A stretch of DNA of 64,000 nt from Amycolatopsis albispora (GCF_003312875.1 NZ_CP015163.1:8804001-8868000); one strand, 5' to 3'; shown: positions 52,249 to 63,395, counted from the first letter of the stretch. The notes: generated by a model from the sequence alone, not told the origin. Translations and numbers: made by a program.

Positions 52249-53733
52249 ATGACCACCTCGCAGACCCCCGTCGAGCACCTCGACGTGCTCGTGGTCGGGG
52301 CCGGCATCTCCGGCATCGGCGCCGGGCGGTACCTCAAAGCGGAGCACCCGGCCAAGCGCTTCGCCATCCTGGAGGCCCGCGCGGCCTCGGGCGGCACCTG
52401 GGACCTGTTCCGCTACCCCGGCATCCGCTCGGACTCGGATCTGCACACCTTCGGCTACGAGTTCAAGCCGTGGCGGGACGAGCAGTCGATCGCCGACGCC
52501 CCGCGCATCCTGTCGTACCTGCACGAGACCATCGACGAAAACGGCCTGGCCGCGCACATCCGCTACCACCACCGGCTGGTGTCGGCCGAGTGGTCCAGCG
52601 AGACCGCGCGCTGGGTGGCCGAAGTCGAGCGCACGGACACCGGCGAGCGCCTGTGGCTGAGCGCCAGCTGGCTGTTCGCCGCCGGTGGTTACTACCGCTA
52701 CGACGAGGGCTTCACCCCGCACTTCGAGGGCCGGGAACGGTTCCAGGGCACGATCGTGCACCCGCAGCACTGGCCGGAGGACCTCGACTACGCGGGCAAG
52801 CGCGTGCTGGTGATCGGCAGCGGCGCCACGGCGGTCACGCTGGTGCCCGCGATGGCGGACACCGCCGCGCACGTGACCATGCTGCAGCGCACGCCGACGT
52901 ACGTGATGCCGGTGCCGCGAGAGGACAAGTTCGCCAACCTGGCGCGCAAACTGCTCGGCGACGAGCGCGGGTACGCGCTGGCGCGCCGCAAGAACATCGC
53001 CAAGCAGATCGGTGTCTGGAAGTTCTGCCAGCGCTTCCCGAAACTGGCGCGGCGGCTCATCCGCTGGGCCAACACCAAGCAGTTGCCGCCGGGTTATCCG
53101 GTCGACGAGCACTTCAACCCGCCCTACGACCCGTGGGACCAGCGGCTGTGCGCGGTGCCGAACGGCGACCTGTTCCGCGCGATCCGCCGCGGCACGGCGT
53201 CGGTGGTGACCGACCGGATCGCCACCTTCACCGAACGCGGGGTGCGGCTGGAGTCCGGCCGCGAACTCGAAGCCGACCTGATCGTCACCGCGACCGGGCT
53301 GAACGTGCAGGCCTTCGGCGGGATCGAGCTGACCGTGGACGGCAAGCCGGTGGTGCTGAAGGAAACGCTGGCGTACAAGGGCATGATGCTGTCTTGGGTG
53401 CCGAACTTCGCCTTCGCCATCGGGTACACGAACTCGTCGTGGACGCTGAAGGTCGGCCTGCTCTGCGAGCACTTCTGCCGTCTTCTGTCCCATATGGACG
53501 AACACGGCCACGACAGCTGCCGCCCGGAGCCCGCCGACCCGTCGATGCCGACGCGGCCGCTGCTGGACTTCGCCGCCGGGTACGTCCAGCGTGCGGTGGA
53601 CCAGTTGCCCCGGCAGGGTGATCGCATGCCGTGGCTGACTTCGATGAGCTACCACGCCGACGTCAAACGGCTGCGCGTGGACAGCGTCGCCGACTCGGAG
53701 CTGCGGTTCTCCCGGGCCGGCGTGCTGGCCTGA
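52249..53733 (+). CDS. EthA-like FAD-containing Baeyer-Villiger monooxygenase
   Basis: The protein has 494 residues from ATG 52249. FAD motif [15 protein letters not shown], then [19 protein letters not shown], then the monooxygenase signature region [17 protein letters not shown] and NADP motif [13 protein letters not shown]. These are very close in pattern to mycobacterial EthA. It probably oxidises ketones or thio compounds. The regulator is PucR-type here rather than the TetR-type EthR. AAGGA is only 1 nt from the ATG, so initiation may be weak. Confidence 0.87.
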   Translation: MTTSQTPVEHLDVLVVGAGISGIGAGRYLKAEHPAKRFAILEARAASGGTWDLFRYPGIRSDSDLHTFGYEFKPWRDEQSIADAPRILSYLHETIDENGLAAHIRYHHRLVSAEWSSETARWVAEVERTDTGERLWLSASWLFAAGGYYRYDEGFTPHFEGRERFQGTIVHPQHWPEDLDYAGKRVLVIGSGATAVTLVPAMADTAAHVTMLQRTPTYVMPVPREDKFANLARKLLGDERGYALARRKNIAKQIGVWKFCQRFPKLARRLIRWANTKQLPPGYPVDEHFNPPYDPWDQRLCAVPNGDLFRAIRRGTASVVTDRIATFTERGVRLESGRELEADLIVTATGLNVQAFGGIELTVDGKPVVLKETLAYKGMMLSWVPNFAFAIGYTNSSWTLKVGLLCEHFCRLLSHMDEHGHDSCRPEPADPSMPTRPLLDFAAGYVQRAVDQLPRQGDRMPWLTSMSYHADVKRLRVDSVADSELRFSRAGVLA

Positions 53734-53751
53734 CTCGGTCCACGGGAACGG

Positions 53752-54405
53752 TTACACGCCTGAGGTGTTCCTGATCCAGGTGCGGTTCGCGGCGATGCTG
53801 GTGTGCGTGGAGGTGTCCACCTTGTTGCCCGCGATGTGCACGCCGACCTGACGGCCGCCGACAAAAACGGGCCCGCCCGAGTCACCGCCGTTGGTGAGCC
53901 CGGTGTCGCGGTGGGCGCGGATCAGGCCGTTGCTGACGCTGATCACGTCCATGCGGGCGACCTTGAGGTAGCGCTGCAACACGCCGTCCTCGTTGTACCC
54001 CCAGCCGTAGACGTATTCGGTGTCACCGACGGCCACCGACGTGCCGAGCGTGGCGTAGGTGGTGCTGATCGACCGGTCGAGCTTGAGCAGCGCGATGTCG
54101 GCGCCGCTGGACGGGGTGTGGATGCTGGCCACCGCCGCGTACTTGCCGGACTGGTGGTCGATGTTGCCCACCTTCACCGAGTAGGTGGCGCCGGGTTCGT
54201 CGATGCAGTGCTGGGCGGTGAGCACCCAGGTCGCGCTGATGATGGAGCCGGAGCACCACTGCTGGCCGTTCTGCTGGACCATCGCCGCCCACGGGCCGGA
54301 TTTGGCGTATTCACCGTCGATGATCGGGGCGGCGCCGGCGGCGGGAGCGACGGCGGTGAGCCCGGCCGCGCACAGCAGCGCGGTGATGAGACCTCGGATG
54401 CGCAT
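53752..54405 (-). CDS. Secreted trypsin-like S1 serine protease
   Basis: The protein has 217 residues. The signal peptide ends at AAGAA. The mature chain starts near PIIDGEYAK. The triad is His in LTAQHC, Asp in SGADIALLKL and Ser in NGGDSGGPVF. Only one disulfide pair is evident (WCSGS/QHC). It is short for trypsins and has no long propeptide. Confidence 0.87.
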   Translation of the reverse strand: MRIRGLITALLCAAGLTAVAPAAGAAPIIDGEYAKSGPWAAMVQQNGQQWCSGSIISATWVLTAQHCIDEPGATYSVKVGNIDHQSGKYAAVASIHTPSSGADIALLKLDRSISTTYATLGTSVAVGDTEYVYGWGYNEDGVLQRYLKVARMDVISVSNGLIRAHRDTGLTNGGDSGGPVFVGGRQVGVHIAGNKVDTSTHTSIAANRTWIRNTSGV

Positions 54406-54545
54406 CTTTTGTTGTCCTTCTGCGACAGGGGGAACAACGGGGAGAAAAGAATGCTAGGCAGGCGGGCAGACCGGTCGTTAGCGACGAAAGAAGGAAGAAT
54501 TCGGCACCCGGATCGGCTAGCGCGTTGCTTTTCCACCCGGACGGC

Positions 54546-55472
54546 TCAGCGCACGGGTTCCCCGGGTGGCAGCCATTGGGTTGCCGGGTCGAACGGCCGC
54601 ACCCGCTCGGCGATGTGCTCGATGAGCACCGGCAGCGCCGGGTGGCGGTTGCGCCGGTGCCACAGCATCGACCACGGGTAGAGCGGGGTCGGGTCGACCA
54701 CCGGGAGCTGCACGATCCCGGCGTGCCACGGCACGCGCATGCGCTCCCCGCCGAAGGTGCAGCGGTCCGCCGACCGGGCGATCTCGTCGAGCATGTGGTC
54801 CAGCCCGAAATCCGGGCCCGCGGTCTCGACGCCGAACCCGAACTCGTGCCGCAGGTGGTGGTAGTAGTCGGCCCATTCGCTGCCCGGTTCGTTGCCGGGC
54901 ATGGAGACCACCGTTCCGGCGAGATCGGCCATCCGCACCCGGCGCCGCCCGGCCAGCGGGTGCTTGCGCCCGGCCAGCAGGTGGTGCGGTTCCAGGTAGG
55001 CGGGCTGGTACGCGATGGCCGGGTCCAGCTCGCCGGTCACCCTGGCGAACGCGACGTCGATCGCGCCGCTGAGCAGCGCGGGCTGCCCGCTGCGCAGGCC
55101 GCGCGAGGTGACGATGTCGATCTCCACCTCGGGATGGGCCTCGTGGAAGGACCGGATCAGCTCGGTGGGGGACAGCCGGGTGCCGAGCACGTCCACCCGC
55201 AGCGGCCGGCGCGGCGCGCGCACCGACCGCACCGCCTGGTCGGCCAGCGCGATCAGGGCACGCGCGTCCGGGAGGAAGGCGGCGCCGTCCTCGGTCAGCT
55301 CGGTGCCGGTGCGGGCGCGGTGGAACAGGGTGGTGCCCAGGCTCGCTTCGAGCTTGGCGATCCGCTTGGAGGTCGCCTGCTGCGTCAGCCCGAGCCGGTC
55401 GGCGGCGTCACCGAAGTGCCGGTCATCGGCAACGGCGACGAAGGCCCGGACCGCACCGAGGTCCAGTTCCAT
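54546..55472 (-). CDS. LysR-family transcriptional regulator
   Basis: The protein has 308 residues from ATG 55472. The N-terminal winged helix is typical (LGAVRAFVAVADDRHFGDAADRLGLTQQATSKRIAKLE) and the inducer domain follows (RPLRVDVLGTRLSPTELIRSF). The MITE-like element ends 13 nt upstream of the start codon, so the native promoter may be displaced or supplied by that element. No divergent target gene is next to it. Confidence 0.88.
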   Translation of the reverse strand: MELDLGAVRAFVAVADDRHFGDAADRLGLTQQATSKRIAKLEASLGTTLFHRARTGTELTEDGAAFLPDARALIALADQAVRSVRAPRRPLRVDVLGTRLSPTELIRSFHEAHPEVEIDIVTSRGLRSGQPALLSGAIDVAFARVTGELDPAIAYQPAYLEPHHLLAGRKHPLAGRRRVRMADLAGTVVSMPGNEPGSEWADYYHHLRHEFGFGVETAGPDFGLDHMLDEIARSADRCTFGGERMRVPWHAGIVQLPVVDPTPLYPWSMLWHRRNRHPALPVLIEHIAERVRPFDPATQWLPPGEPVR

Positions 55473-55485
55473 GGGCCCGACCTTA

Positions 55486-55645
55486 GGCGCTGTCCGGTGA
55501 GTCTGGTCGATGGGCTTCGTGATCCAGGTGGTTCCTGGCGGTGCGGGCGGGTCGGCCTCGTACTGGGCGTACTCGGCCGATCGGCCCGTGCCGCCAGGGG
55601 CCGCCTGGGCGCGAAGAGCGCGAGCGTGACTTGCCGGACGGCGCC
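55486..55645. mobile_element. 160-bp MITE-like element with 18-bp terminal inverted repeats
   Basis: Left end GGCGCTGTCCGGTGAGTC (55486-55503) and right end GACTTGCCGGACGGCGCC (55628-55645) are inverted repeats matching at 15 of 18 positions. TA flanks both sides (55484-55485, 55646-55647), as expected for a TA target duplication. The interior has no credible gene. It separates the LysR gene start from the metallo-beta-lactamase-fold gene, whose TAG stop spans the right end. Confidence 0.65.
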
Positions 55646-56502
55646 TAACCGGAGTGCTCGGCGAGGAAGCAGGCGACGGCCGTGTCGATCCATTCGCGTC
55701 CCCGCCAGTCTGGACGCCGGGTGATCATCAGCTCCCGCACCTCAGCGACGATCTGGTCGTCGGGGAGGCCCGCGTCCCGGCGGCGCCAGGTTTCGTCGCG
55801 CAGGACGTGCAGGTAGTCCCGGACCTCGGTGAGCAGCTCACCGCCGCCGACGTCGCCGTGGCCGGGCACGACCCGCGCCGGTGCCTCCTCGATCAGCCCT
55901 TCCACCACGCCGATCCAGCGCGTTCCGGACACCGCGACATCATGCGGCGGGAACCACGGGAAGATGGCGAACTGCCCGGTCTCCACCAGGTCGCCGGTGA
56001 ACATCGTGCCCGCGTCGGGCACCGTGACGACCTGGTCACCGGCGCTGTGCGCGCGGCCCGTGGCACGCAGGCGGACCTCACGCCCGCCGAGGTCGAGCGT
56101 GTGGCCGTGCTCGTAGACCACGTCCGGCACCGGAATCTCCACGCCGTCGAGCTGGGCCGCGATCGACGGCCCGAGCCCGCGGAACATCTCCAGGTACCCG
56201 GCACCGCGGTGCGCCAGGTCCTCGGCCTGCGCGCGGTTGACCAGATAGGTGGCGTGCCCGCGGAACACCTGCGCGCCGAACGCGTGGTCCGGGTGGAAAT
56301 GCGTGGTGGTCAGGAAAAGCTCACGGCCCCGCGCGAATCCGGTGGCGAATTCGAGCACCGGTTCCGCGTTGCGCGGCCCCATTCCGGTGTCCACCACCAG
56401 AACCGCGTCACGGCCGCCGATGATCCCGATGTTCGGCACCAGCTCGGCGTTCCGGTTCGGCAGCACCACGAGTTCGTCGGCGAGCACTTCTTCCGTTGTC
56501 AT
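55645..56502 (-). CDS. Metallo-beta-lactamase-fold hydrolase
   Basis: The protein has 285 residues from ATG 56502. The metal motif THFHPDHAFG (HxHxDH) is complete. Further ligands are likely in GRAHSAGDQ, FTGDLVE and VPGHGDV. The substrate is not readable. It is divergent from a LysR gene with a perfect inverted repeat between them, so it is the probable LysR target. The stop codon is formed by T-A of the target site plus the first base of the MITE-like element, so the original C-terminus may have been different. Confidence 0.85.
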   Translation of the reverse strand: MTTEEVLADELVVLPNRNAELVPNIGIIGGRDAVLVVDTGMGPRNAEPVLEFATGFARGRELFLTTTHFHPDHAFGAQVFRGHATYLVNRAQAEDLAHRGAGYLEMFRGLGPSIAAQLDGVEIPVPDVVYEHGHTLDLGGREVRLRATGRAHSAGDQVVTVPDAGTMFTGDLVETGQFAIFPWFPPHDVAVSGTRWIGVVEGLIEEAPARVVPGHGDVGGGELLTEVRDYLHVLRDETWRRRDAGLPDDQIVAEVRELMITRRPDWRGREWIDTAVACFLAEHSG

Positions 56503-56546
56503 GCCACCATTCCAGGCGCGCCGGACCGGCGGTGTCCAAGACCTGT

Positions 56547-56565
56547 CCGGTATCCGCGATACCGG
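56547..56565. promoter_or_regulatory. Inverted repeat between MBL-fold and LysR genes
   Basis: CCGGTATC-CGC-GATACCGG is a perfect 8-bp-arm dyad 20 nt upstream of the LysR start and 45 nt upstream of the MBL-fold start. It is a good candidate for the LysR binding site. Confidence 0.65.
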
Positions 56566-56584
56566 CGCAGTATCGTCACCGGTC

Positions 56585-57421
56585 ATGGACCTGCGGACGC
56601 TGCGGTACTTCGTAACGGTGGCCGAGGAACGGCACTTCGGCCGGGCCGCGGCGCGCCTGCACATGACCCAGCCGCCGCTGAGCCGCGCGATCCGCGCCCT
56701 GGAAACCGAACTCGGTGTGGTCCTGTTCGACCGGTCGGCGCAGGGCGTTTCGCTCACCGCGGCGGGCGCGGGGCTGCTGGCCGAGGCGCGCCAGCTGCTC
56801 GACCACGCCGAGCAGGTGCGTGACCGGGTGACGGCCGGGCCCGCGCTGGTCGTCGGCACGCTCGCGGACAGCGCCGAGCGGCTGGGTTCCGGGCTCGTCG
56901 CCACCTTCCGCGAACGGCACCCGGACGTGGAAGTGCGTGTGCGCGAGGCCGACTTCAGCGATCCCACCTGCGGACTCCGAAGTGGACTCGTCGACGTGGC
57001 GCTGACCCGCGGTCCATTCGACGACAACGGGATCAGCACCCACACCCTGCGCGAGGAACCGGTCTCGGTCTTGCTGCGTGCCGACGATCCACTTGCGACA
57101 CGCGAATCCCTGCGGCTGCGTGAACTCGACGACCGCCCGTGGTTCCGGCTCGACGGGGTCACCGACCCGGTCTGGGCCGCCTACTGGAGCGGTGGCCGCG
57201 ACCGCGAAGGCCCGAAGGTGCGCACGGCCCAGGAATGCTTCCAGGCGGTGCGCTGGAATTCGACGATCGGGCTGATGCCGGGCGGTTCACCGCTGCCGGA
57301 CGGGCTGACCGCGGTGCCGCTGGCGGACCTCCCGCCGTGCCCGCTGCTCATCGCGTGGCCGTCGAAACAGCCCCATCCGCTGGTGCGCTCGTTCGTGGTG
57401 ACGGCCACTGACGTGGCCTGA
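56585..57421 (+). CDS. LysR-family transcriptional regulator
   Basis: The protein has 278 residues. The HTH is RTLRYFVTVAEERHFGRAAARLHMTQPPLSRAIRALE and the effector domain starts near ALVVGTLADSAERLG. It is divergent from the MBL-fold gene and shares an inverted repeat with it. The MFS gene downstream has its own promoter. Confidence 0.9.
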   Translation: MDLRTLRYFVTVAEERHFGRAAARLHMTQPPLSRAIRALETELGVVLFDRSAQGVSLTAAGAGLLAEARQLLDHAEQVRDRVTAGPALVVGTLADSAERLGSGLVATFRERHPDVEVRVREADFSDPTCGLRSGLVDVALTRGPFDDNGISTHTLREEPVSVLLRADDPLATRESLRLRELDDRPWFRLDGVTDPVWAAYWSGGRDREGPKVRTAQECFQAVRWNSTIGLMPGGSPLPDGLTAVPLADLPPCPLLIAWPSKQPHPLVRSFVVTATDVA

Positions 57422-57439
57422 CCGCGCCTTGTCCGCGCC

Positions 57440-57470
57440 TTGACCTCGAGTGCGCTCGAGGTCCTAGCTT
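57440..57470 (+). promoter_or_regulatory. MerR/SoxR-type promoter-operator of the MFS gene
   Basis: The -35 TTGACC (57440-57445) and -10 TAGCTT (57465-57470) are 19 bp apart. The spacer holds the perfect palindrome ACCTCGAGTGCGCTCGAGGT (57443-57462), close to the SoxR box CCTCAAGN4CTTGAGG. A 19-bp spacer with a centred dyad is the hallmark of MerR-family activation. The expected start falls at or next to ATG 57478. Confidence 0.8.
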
Positions 57471-57477
57471 CGTGGCC

Positions 57478-58656
57478 ATGACCGAAACGATCGTCGCCAC
57501 GCGGCGCACCCCGAGCCCGTTGCTGGCGACGTTGCTCGGCGTCAGCACGATGACCATCATGGCGAGCGCCACCATCACGCCGTCGCTGCCGGGCATGGAA
57601 CAGCACTTCGCCGGCACCCCGCACGCCGACGTGCTGGTCCGCCTTGTGCTCACCCTGCCGGGGCTGGCCATCATGCTCGCCGCGCCGGTGTTCGGGCTCG
57701 TCGGTGTCCGGCTCGGCCGCGTGCGCGTGCTCGTCGCCGGGCTGGTGCTGTACATCGTCGGCGGCGGTTCCGGGCTGCTGCTGGATTCCCTGCCCGCGCT
57801 GCTGGCCGGGCGGGTGCTGCTCGGCATCGGCATCGGCGCGATCATGACCACCGCCACCGCGCTGCTGGCCGACCACCACCCGCCGTCCGCGCACGGCCGC
57901 GTGCTCGGGCTGCAGGGCGCGGCCATGGGCTTCGGCGGGGTGGTGGCCCTGCTGCTCGGCGGCCTGCTGGCCGAGCTGAGCTGGCGCGGGCCGTTCGCGA
58001 TCTACCTGCTCGCCCTGCCGATGCTGTTCCTGGTGGTGCGGAACGTGCCGGAGGCACCGGTGGCCGAGCGCGCGCCGGGCTCCGCCGGCGGTTCACCGTG
58101 GACCGCGCCGCTGCTCGGCCTGTACCTGCTCACCTTCCTCAGCATCACCGTGTTCTACGCGGTTCCCACGCAGGGCCCGTTCTGGCTGGCCGAGATCGGC
58201 GGCGCCGGGCCGGTGGTGACCGGCGCGATGATCGCCGCGCTGAACCTGGTGATGACCGCGATCGGGCTGAACTACGGCAAACTGCGCGCGCGGTGGGACT
58301 TCCGCGTGCTGGCGGCGGTGATGTTCGCCGCCTACGCCGCCGGGCTGGTGCTGGTCGGCACCGCCGGGAACCTGTGGATCGCCACCGCGGGCATGCTGGT
58401 CATCGGGCTCGGGGTGGGGCTGAGCAATCCGACGCTGAACGGCTGGGTGGTCTCCTCGGTCGACCCCGGCGCGCGGACGCGGGCGCTCGGCCTGGTCACG
58501 TCGGTGTTGTTCCTGGGGCAGTTCGCGTCGCCGCTGCTCGCGCAGCCGATCGTGGCCGCCGCCGGCCCCGGTGCCACCTTCGTGCTGGCGGGTGCGCTGG
58601 GTGCCGTGGTCGCGGTGGTGCTCGCCGGTCTCGCGATCACACGCCGGGGCCGCTGA
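57478..58656 (+). CDS. Major facilitator superfamily exporter
   Basis: The protein has 392 residues from ATG 57478, chosen because the predicted transcript starts there (leaderless). GTG 57472 is the alternative start. Twelve membrane helices are predicted, with GVRLGRVRVLVAG as the loop 2-3 motif and GRVLLGIGIGAIMTTA in helix 4. It is likely a drug or toxic-metabolite efflux pump, given its SoxR/MerR-type promoter. The cognate regulator is not adjacent. Confidence 0.85.
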   Translation: MTETIVATRRTPSPLLATLLGVSTMTIMASATITPSLPGMEQHFAGTPHADVLVRLVLTLPGLAIMLAAPVFGLVGVRLGRVRVLVAGLVLYIVGGGSGLLLDSLPALLAGRVLLGIGIGAIMTTATALLADHHPPSAHGRVLGLQGAAMGFGGVVALLLGGLLAELSWRGPFAIYLLALPMLFLVVRNVPEAPVAERAPGSAGGSPWTAPLLGLYLLTFLSITVFYAVPTQGPFWLAEIGGAGPVVTGAMIAALNLVMTAIGLNYGKLRARWDFRVLAAVMFAAYAAGLVLVGTAGNLWIATAGMLVIGLGVGLSNPTLNGWVVSSVDPGARTRALGLVTSVLFLGQFASPLLAQPIVAAAGPGATFVLAGALGAVVAVVLAGLAITRRGR

Positions 58657-58692
58657 TCCGCCGTTCGGCCGATCCGTACGCTCGAGAGAAAG

Positions 58693-58706
58693 TATAACGT
58701 GTTCTC
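58693..58706. promoter_or_regulatory. KstR-like operator before the cholesterol oxidase gene
   Basis: TATAACGTGTTCTC matches the KstR pattern TNNAACNNGTTNNA at 7 of 8 fixed positions (last A is C). It overlaps a possible -10 (TATAAC) 34-39 nt before the start codon. Confidence 0.45.
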
Positions 58707-58710
58707 ATAA

Positions 58711-60363
<1,653 letters not shown>

Positions 60364-60374
60364 AACGGGGATTT

Positions 60375-60854
60375 CTAGAACTTGGGCACCACGCACACCG
60401 CGTCGATGCCCAGCACGTGGTTGAGCCTGCCGAAGGCCAGCCAGGAACCGATGCTCATGCTCAGCTCGACGATTTCGGCCTGGCTGTAGTGCGTGGTCAT
60501 CCTCGACCAGAACTCCTCGTCGAGGCCGTGGTGGTCCAGTGCGTACCGCTCGGCGTATTCGGCGGCCAGCCGCGTGCGGTCGTCGAAGGCGTCGGTGGTG
60601 CGCCACTGGGTCACCGCGTCGGCGAAGGTGTCCTCGACCTTCTGCCCGTCGCGTTCGGTGCGCCAGTCGAGGCAGAACACGCAGCCGTTGATCTGCGCGA
60701 TCCGCAGCCGCGCCGCCTCGAACTCGCGCAGCCCGAGCGTGGTGTGGCTGTACACGGCCAGCGAGTAGTTCGACGCGGCGGTCCCGATGCCGGGCACCAG
60801 TTCGCCCCACACGTAACCGATCGGGTCCTTGCCATCGGGGATGTCGATGATCAT
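60375..60854 (-). CDS. Carboxymuconolactone decarboxylase / AhpD-like protein
   Basis: The protein has 159 residues from ATG 60854 with AGGAG upstream. The AhpD-like helix has NGCVFCLDWR (CxxC), a likely redox pair, and a C-terminal helix GSWLAFGRLNHVLG. It overlaps the upstream oxidoreductase gene by 4 nt (ATGA) and is its operon partner. Confidence 0.82.
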   Translation of the reverse strand: MIIDIPDGKDPIGYVWGELVPGIGTAASNYSLAVYSHTTLGLREFEAARLRIAQINGCVFCLDWRTERDGQKVEDTFADAVTQWRTTDAFDDRTRLAAEYAERYALDHHGLDEEFWSRMTTHYSQAEIVELSMSIGSWLAFGRLNHVLGIDAVCVVPKF

Positions 60855-61930
60855 CGGGTGCTCCTTCCGAGCCTGCCCGCCGCCGGGCGCAGGGGGACGT
60901 CGAGTGCGTCGTAGAGGCCTGGTTCGGTTTCGGTGAGCCAGTCGATCGCGTTGACCAGCCTGCCGACCGCGGTCGCGTTGCCGCCGGCGGAGCGGTTTTC
61001 CCCTTCGTCGCTGGCTTCCACGGTGACCTCGATGCGCGGGCGGCCCTCGATGATCACGCGGTGCGCGCCCGACGGGTTCGGCGGCTGCGGCCAGTCCGGG
61101 GCGCACGACGGGTGGATGCGGGTGACGTGCTCGATGACGATCCGCGGCTCACCGCCGACGATGCCCTGCACCTCGAACCGCACCGCGCCCTGGGTGCCCG
61201 CTTCGAACTCGCCCATGGTGCGGGTGCCGACGGTGGTCTCGAGTGGACGGCGTTCCAGCGTTTCGCGGATCTCGGTGACCTCGGCGCCGAGCGCCCTGGC
61301 GATCAGCCGCACCTGACCGCCCCAGACCATGGACGGCACCGAGGGCGCGAGCATCGGCGGCTGGTAGTCCATCGGCTGCCCCATGCCGACCAGGTAACGC
61401 ACCGAATCCGGCTGCTCGTAGGTGGAGTAGTCGAAGATCTCCTGGCAGCGCACCGCGTCCACAGTGGTGCCGAGGCCGCTGAGCAGGGCGGGCAGCACGT
61501 CGTTGCCCCAGCCGGGGTCCACGCCGGAGACGAACAGCGAGCCGCCGCCTTCGTTGATCGCGGCCAGCACGGGTTCGCGCAGCTCCGGCGGGGCGTTGAG
61601 CTGGTCGTAGAGCGGGTAGAGCGCCGGGGTGACCACCACCGCGCCCGCGCGGATCGCGTCGGTGATGTCCTTGAGCGCCTCGTCGGGCCGGATGTCGCCG
61701 GAAGCGGCGTACACCACCGCGCGGGGTTTCGCGGCCAGCACGGCGGCCGGATCGCCGGTGGCGGACACGCCCAGCTCGTGGTCCAGACCAGCCAGCTCAC
61801 CCGCGTCGCGGCCGAGCTTGTCCGGGTTGTGCACGAGCACGGCGGTGAGTTCGAGCGACGGGTGGGCGCCGACCGCGCGGATGGCCGCGCGGCCGATGTT
61901 GCCTGTGCCCCAGACAACTGTGGGAATCAT
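60851..61930 (-). CDS. DapB-like NAD(P)-dependent oxidoreductase (amine dehydrogenase-like)
   Basis: The protein has 359 residues. The Rossmann start is VVWGTGNIGRAAIRAV, followed by GAVVVTPALYPLYD and VSGVDPGWGNDVLP, a layout shared with 2,4-diaminopentanoate dehydrogenase-like and actinobacterial dihydrodipicolinate-reductase-like proteins. Paralogues are common near steroid catabolism genes in actinobacteria. Its partner is the AhpD-like gene; a link to the neighbouring cholesterol oxidase is inference. Confidence 0.78.
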   Translation of the reverse strand: MIPTVVWGTGNIGRAAIRAVGAHPSLELTAVLVHNPDKLGRDAGELAGLDHELGVSATGDPAAVLAAKPRAVVYAASGDIRPDEALKDITDAIRAGAVVVTPALYPLYDQLNAPPELREPVLAAINEGGGSLFVSGVDPGWGNDVLPALLSGLGTTVDAVRCQEIFDYSTYEQPDSVRYLVGMGQPMDYQPPMLAPSVPSMVWGGQVRLIARALGAEVTEIRETLERRPLETTVGTRTMGEFEAGTQGAVRFEVQGIVGGEPRIVIEHVTRIHPSCAPDWPQPPNPSGAHRVIIEGRPRIEVTVEASDEGENRSAGGNATAVGRLVNAIDWLTETEPGLYDALDVPLRPAAGRLGRSTR

Positions 61931-62130
61931 GTCCAGGAGGCTAACGAAGATGTTGTTGGCTGCCTAGCCGCCGACGGGTGCGTCCGCGCCGATGCGTTGA
62001 CAGGTAACCGAGAACGTGTGATCCTGGGAAGGCTCTCCCTTGTATCCGGAAGCGCACGGTCCCCGCCATTGAAGTCGCCTTCCGGTGCATTCTGTTTCGC
62101 TCCTGTGGATATTCCTGTTCGAGGAGGAGA

Positions 62131-63324
62131 ATGCCCGTGTCCGTGAAAAGAAAGCTGCTGGCGCTCGGCGCCGCACTGGCCACCGCGGCCGGACTCGCCG
62201 CGGTGCCGGCCGTGTCCTCGGCGGCGGTGCCCGCCACCATCCCGCTGACCATCCAGAACAACTCCGGCCGCACCGAACCGATCTACGTCTACAACCTGGG
62301 TACCGAGCTGAGCACCGGGCGCCAGGGCTGGGCCGACGCGAACGGCACCTTCCACCCGTGGCCGGCCGGCGGCAACCCGCCGACCCCGGCGCCCGACGCG
62401 TCGATCCAGGGCCCGGCGAACGGCGGTTCGATCACCATCCGGCTGCCGAAGTTCTCCGGCCGCGTCTATTTCTCCTACGGCCAGAAACTGGTGTTCAAAC
62501 TGACCACCGGCGGGCTCGTGCAACCCGCCGTGCAGAACCCGAGTGATCCCAACCGGAATATTTTGTTCAACTGGACCGAATACACGCTCAACGACGGCGG
62601 AATCTGGATCAACAGCACCCAGGTCGACATGTTCTCCGCGCCGTACTCGGTCGGCGTGCGAATGTCCGGTGGTGCGGAGAAAACCGCGGGCCGGTTGACG
62701 GCGGGCGGGTACCACGGTTTCTTCTCCGCGTTGAAGGCGCAGCCGGGCGGCTGGGGCAATCTGGTCCAGACCAAGCCGGACGGCAGTGTGCTGCGCGCGC
62801 TCTCGCCGGGCCACGGCGTGGGTGCCGGGCTGCTCAACGCCGCCATCATGGACGACTACATCAACCGCGTGTGGGCGAAGTACGCATCGTCCACTTTGAC
62901 CGTCACGCCGTTCGCGGATCAACCCGGTACCAAGTACTTCGGCCGGGTCTCCGGGAACACGATGAACTTCACCAACTCGGCGGGCGCGGTGGTCACCTCG
63001 TTCCAGAAACCGGACTCCGACAGCGTGTTCGGCTGCTACAAGCTGCTCGACGCGCCGAACGACCTGGTGCGCGGGCCGATTTCGCGCACGCTGTGCGCCG
63101 GGTACAACCGGTCGACCCTGGTGAGCAACCCGAACCAGCCGGACGCCGGCTCGAGCGGCTTCTACCAGGACCCGGTGACCAACCACTATTCGCGCCTGAT
63201 CCACGAGCGCATGGTCGACGGCAAGGCCTACGGCTTCGCCTTCGACGACGTCGGCCACCACGAATCACTGGTGCACGACGGCAACCCGGCCCAGGCGAGC
63301 ATCACCCTGGACCCGTTCAGCTGA
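62131..63324 (+). CDS. Secreted GH64 endo-beta-1,3-glucanase
   Basis: The protein has 397 residues from ATG 62131 with GAGGAGGAG upstream. The signal peptide ends at SSAA. The thaumatin-like GH64 fold is visible from ATIPLTIQNNSGRTEPIYVYN. The catalytic acids are likely in FNWTEYTLND and INSTQVDMFSAPY (Glu and Asp). No carbohydrate-binding module is attached. The family cuts laminarin and fungal cell wall glucan. Confidence 0.9.
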   Translation: MPVSVKRKLLALGAALATAAGLAAVPAVSSAAVPATIPLTIQNNSGRTEPIYVYNLGTELSTGRQGWADANGTFHPWPAGGNPPTPAPDASIQGPANGGSITIRLPKFSGRVYFSYGQKLVFKLTTGGLVQPAVQNPSDPNRNILFNWTEYTLNDGGIWINSTQVDMFSAPYSVGVRMSGGAEKTAGRLTAGGYHGFFSALKAQPGGWGNLVQTKPDGSVLRALSPGHGVGAGLLNAAIMDDYINRVWAKYASSTLTVTPFADQPGTKYFGRVSGNTMNFTNSAGAVVTSFQKPDSDSVFGCYKLLDAPNDLVRGPISRTLCAGYNRSTLVSNPNQPDAGSSGFYQDPVTNHYSRLIHERMVDGKAYGFAFDDVGHHESLVHDGNPAQASITLDPFS

Positions 63325-63395
63325 TCAGGTGAGCGAGTAACACCGGCGGTGGCGGGAACGAGTTCATGGTGACCGCCACCGCCCGGAGGACTCGC

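Noticed and set aside
55473..55693. Short minus-strand frame through the MITE-like interior as a transposase remnant
   Set aside because: About 100 residues, Arg/Pro-rich, no DDE-like motif; the inverted repeats explain the segment better as non-coding.
60364..60384. Direct repeat of TTCTAGAAC between the convergent cholesterol oxidase and AhpD-like genes
   Set aside because: Only 9 bp, and the sequence is partly fixed by the two TAG stop codons; no flanking structure supports a mobile or regulatory element.
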